Origin: Paracoccus sp. S-4012
GTDB lineage: Bacteria; Pseudomonadota; Alphaproteobacteria; Rhodobacterales; Rhodobacteraceae
NCBI RefSeq assembly: GCF_009674885.1
Contig: NZ_WKKA01000001.1
Span: 186,001-250,000 of the forward strand
Direction of reading: 5' to 3'
DNA: 64,000 nucleotides
The position numbers and the translations under genes were made by a program. Positions 62,471 through 64,000 of the stretch are shown piece by piece; position 1 is the first letter of the stretch, and every line of letters starts with the position of its first letter. The notes below the pieces were generated by a model. It did no database searches and was not told the origin of the DNA. It worked only from the letters and a program-made list of their open reading frames with translations.

Positions 62471-63969
62471 TGCGGCGCCTGCCGCGCGAGGTCGGAAAAG
62501 CGCGTGAACTGCCCCTCGAAGGCCAACTCCACCGTGCCGATGGGGCCGTGGCGCTGCTTGCCGATGATGACCTCGGCCTTGCCGTGGCAGGATTCCATCA
62601 CCTGCTGCCACTTGGCCATCGCCTCGAGGTCGTGGTCGGCAGGCTTCTCGCGCTCCTTGTAGTATTCCTCGCGGAACACGAACATCACCACATCTGCGTC
62701 CTGCTCGATCGAGCCGGATTCGCGCAGGTCGGACAGCTGCGGGCGCTTGTCCTCGCGGTTCTCGACCTGACGCGAGAGCTGGCTCAGCGCGATGACGGGG
62801 ATGTTCAGCTCCTTGGCGATGGCCTTGAGGCCCTGCGTGATCTCGGACACCTCGTTCACGCGGTTGTCGGATTTACCCGTCCCGCGCAGCAGCTGCAGGT
62901 AGTCCACGAAGAGCACGTCGAGGCCATGCGTCCGCTTCAGCCGCCGCGCCCGCGCGGCGAGCTGGTTGATCGGCAAAGCGGGCGTGTCGTCGATATAGAG
63001 CGGGCATTTCTGCAGATCGCTCGCCGCCTGCAGGAACTTGCGGAACTCGTCCTCCGACAGGTCGCCGCGGCGGATTTTTTCGGACGCGACCTCGGCGGCC
63101 TCGGACAGGATCCGGGTGGCGAGCTGCTCGGCCGACATCTCGAGCGAGAAGAAGCCGACCACGCCGCCACCCAGCACCTGCCGCTGGCCGGCATCGTCGG
63201 TGCCCTCGCGGTAGGCCTTGGCGACGTTGAAGGCGATGTTGGTGGCGAGCGAGGTCTTTCCCATCGACGGCCGCCCGGCAAGGATCAGCAGGTCCGAGGG
63301 GTTCAGCCCGCCCAGGCGGTGATCGAGGTCCTTCAGGCCCGTGGGCGTGCCGGACAGCCCCCCATCCCGTTCATAGGCAGCACCCGCGACCCGCACCGCG
63401 TCGGCGGCGGCCTTCAGGAAGCTCTGGAAGCCGCGTTCGGCCACGCCCTGCTCGGCGAGGCGGTAGAGCACCTGCTCGGCGGTCTTGATCTGCTCGGCCG
63501 CGTCCTCCTCGACGCTGACCTTCGCGGCGCGGGCGCTGATGTCCTGCCCGAGCGCGATCAGGTCGCGGCGCATGGCGAATTCGCGGATCATCTGGGCGTA
63601 ATCGCGCGCGGCATAGGGCGAGATCGCCGCCGCCGCCATCCGCGCGAGGTAGGCCGGGCCGCCCAACTCCTTGAGGCCGGCGTCGTCCTCCATGAAGGCC
63701 TTGATCGTCACCGGGCTGGCGAGGAAGCCGCCGGTGATGCGCTGCGCGCAAAGCTCCCAGATGCGGGCATGGACCGGGTCGTAGAAATGCTCGCCGGAGA
63801 CGATCTGGCTCACCCGCTCATAGACGTCGTTGTTGGTCAGCACGGCGCCGATCAGCTGCTGCTCGGCCTCGATCGAGAAGGGGATGGTGGCCTCGGTCTC
63901 GGAACCCGTCTGCTCTCCGAATGCCGCGCCGCCCGCCGGCCGCAGCTGCACCGCCCGCGCCTCACCCAT
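62461..63969 (-). CDS. dnaB: Replicative DNA helicase DnaB
   Basis: The 502-residue hexameric helicase leads the replisome. The N-terminal domain (~30-165) has IPFSIEAEQQLIGAVLTNND, EHFYDPVHARIWELCAQRI and the linker region. The RecA-like domain has TPTGLKDLDHRLGGLNPSDL, Walker A GRPSMGKTSLATN, GVVGFFSLEMSAEQLATRIL, Walker B GLDVLFVDYLQLLRG and SQLSRQVENREDKRPQLSDL with REDADVV-type SGSIEQDADVVMF. The ATG at 63969 starts MGEARAVQL; the N-terminal 30 residues are not conserved. It is the first gene of a minus-strand series with DUF486 and MFS genes. Confidence 0.97.
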   Translation of the reverse strand: MGEARAVQLRPAGGAAFGEQTGSETEATIPFSIEAEQQLIGAVLTNNDVYERVSQIVSGEHFYDPVHARIWELCAQRITGGFLASPVTIKAFMEDDAGLKELGGPAYLARMAAAAISPYAARDYAQMIREFAMRRDLIALGQDISARAAKVSVEEDAAEQIKTAEQVLYRLAEQGVAERGFQSFLKAAADAVRVAGAAYERDGGLSGTPTGLKDLDHRLGGLNPSDLLILAGRPSMGKTSLATNIAFNVAKAYREGTDDAGQRQVLGGGVVGFFSLEMSAEQLATRILSEAAEVASEKIRRGDLSEDEFRKFLQAASDLQKCPLYIDDTPALPINQLAARARRLKRTHGLDVLFVDYLQLLRGTGKSDNRVNEVSEITQGLKAIAKELNIPVIALSQLSRQVENREDKRPQLSDLRESGSIEQDADVVMFVFREEYYKEREKPADHDLEAMAKWQQVMESCHGKAEVIIGKQRHGPIGTVELAFEGQFTRFSDLARQAPQWG

Positions 63970-64000
63970 GTCGCTGTCCTTCCTGTCCGCGCCCGCCGCC

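Overview
The window is a GC-rich chromosomal segment of an alphaproteobacterium. Gene content and order (rpsT-dnaA-dnaN-recF-gyrB, fliC-flaF-flbT, ddl-ftsQ-ftsA-ftsZ-lpxC-bamD-recN, a ligase-associated repair operon, a valine-degradation block) point to Rhodobacterales (Rhodobacteraceae/Paracoccaceae). That assignment rests on gene content and protein character only; there is no rRNA gene here. Coding density is high, many genes overlap by 1 or 4 bases (ATGA, GTGA, TGATG, TAATG), and GTG starts are common.

Layout. 1-1813 is the 3' part of gcvP, followed by tRNA-Ala(CGC). 2139-3882 is a visibly AT-richer patch with a nucleotidyltransferase, a small membrane protein and a pentapeptide-repeat gene broken by an in-frame TGA. 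carB fills 3895-7230 and has a hexanucleotide tandem repeat in its leader. 7529-13581 is a flagellar block: a DUF1217 protein, flbT, flaF and flagellin on the minus strand, a FlgN-like protein and FlgJ-like rod protein also minus, then fliK and flgD on plus. ubiB/ubiE, mutM, an enoyl-CoA hydratase and rpsT lead into the replication block dnaA, dnaN, recF, a VOC protein, a phospholipase D-like protein (minus) and gyrB (18494-26714). An outer-membrane beta-barrel gene follows. 27622-33290 is a four-gene ligase-associated DNA repair operon (exonuclease, ligase, helicase, PdeM). 33400-42343 carries general metabolism: sseA, an aromatic-type aminotransferase, metF with divergent metR, an SMP-30-like protein, an inositol-phosphatase, a VOC protein, a GFA-type zinc protein, a rhomboid protease and a class III aminotransferase. 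42752-51647 is the division and envelope cluster ddl, ftsQ, ftsA, ftsZ, lpxC, bamD, recN. 52020-56662 is a valine/isobutyrate catabolic operon. The right end has a CBS protein, coaD, a DUF2189 membrane protein, bactofilin with an M23 peptidase, an MFS exporter, a DUF486 protein and dnaB.

How the parts connect. Replication (dnaA, dnaN, recF, gyrB, dnaB), division (ftsQ/A/Z) and envelope (lpxC, bamD, bactofilin/M23) genes share the window with candidate cell-cycle DNA sites. There is a perfect TTAA-N7-TTAAC CtrA-type box between rpsT and dnaA. Three GANTC sites plus two DnaA-box-like sequences lie just before ftsZ. Two MetR-type palindromes sit between metF and metR, and two same-stem hairpins lie in the flagellin leader beside flbT.

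Less expected items are the internal stop in the pentapeptide-repeat gene, a palindrome pair inserted in frame inside the helicase gene, a bipartite palindromic repeat found twice, and a cluster of perfect inverted repeats upstream of ddl. I found no insertion sequence, CRISPR array, prophage or clearly new multi-gene system. The AT-rich patch is the only stretch that looks acquired.
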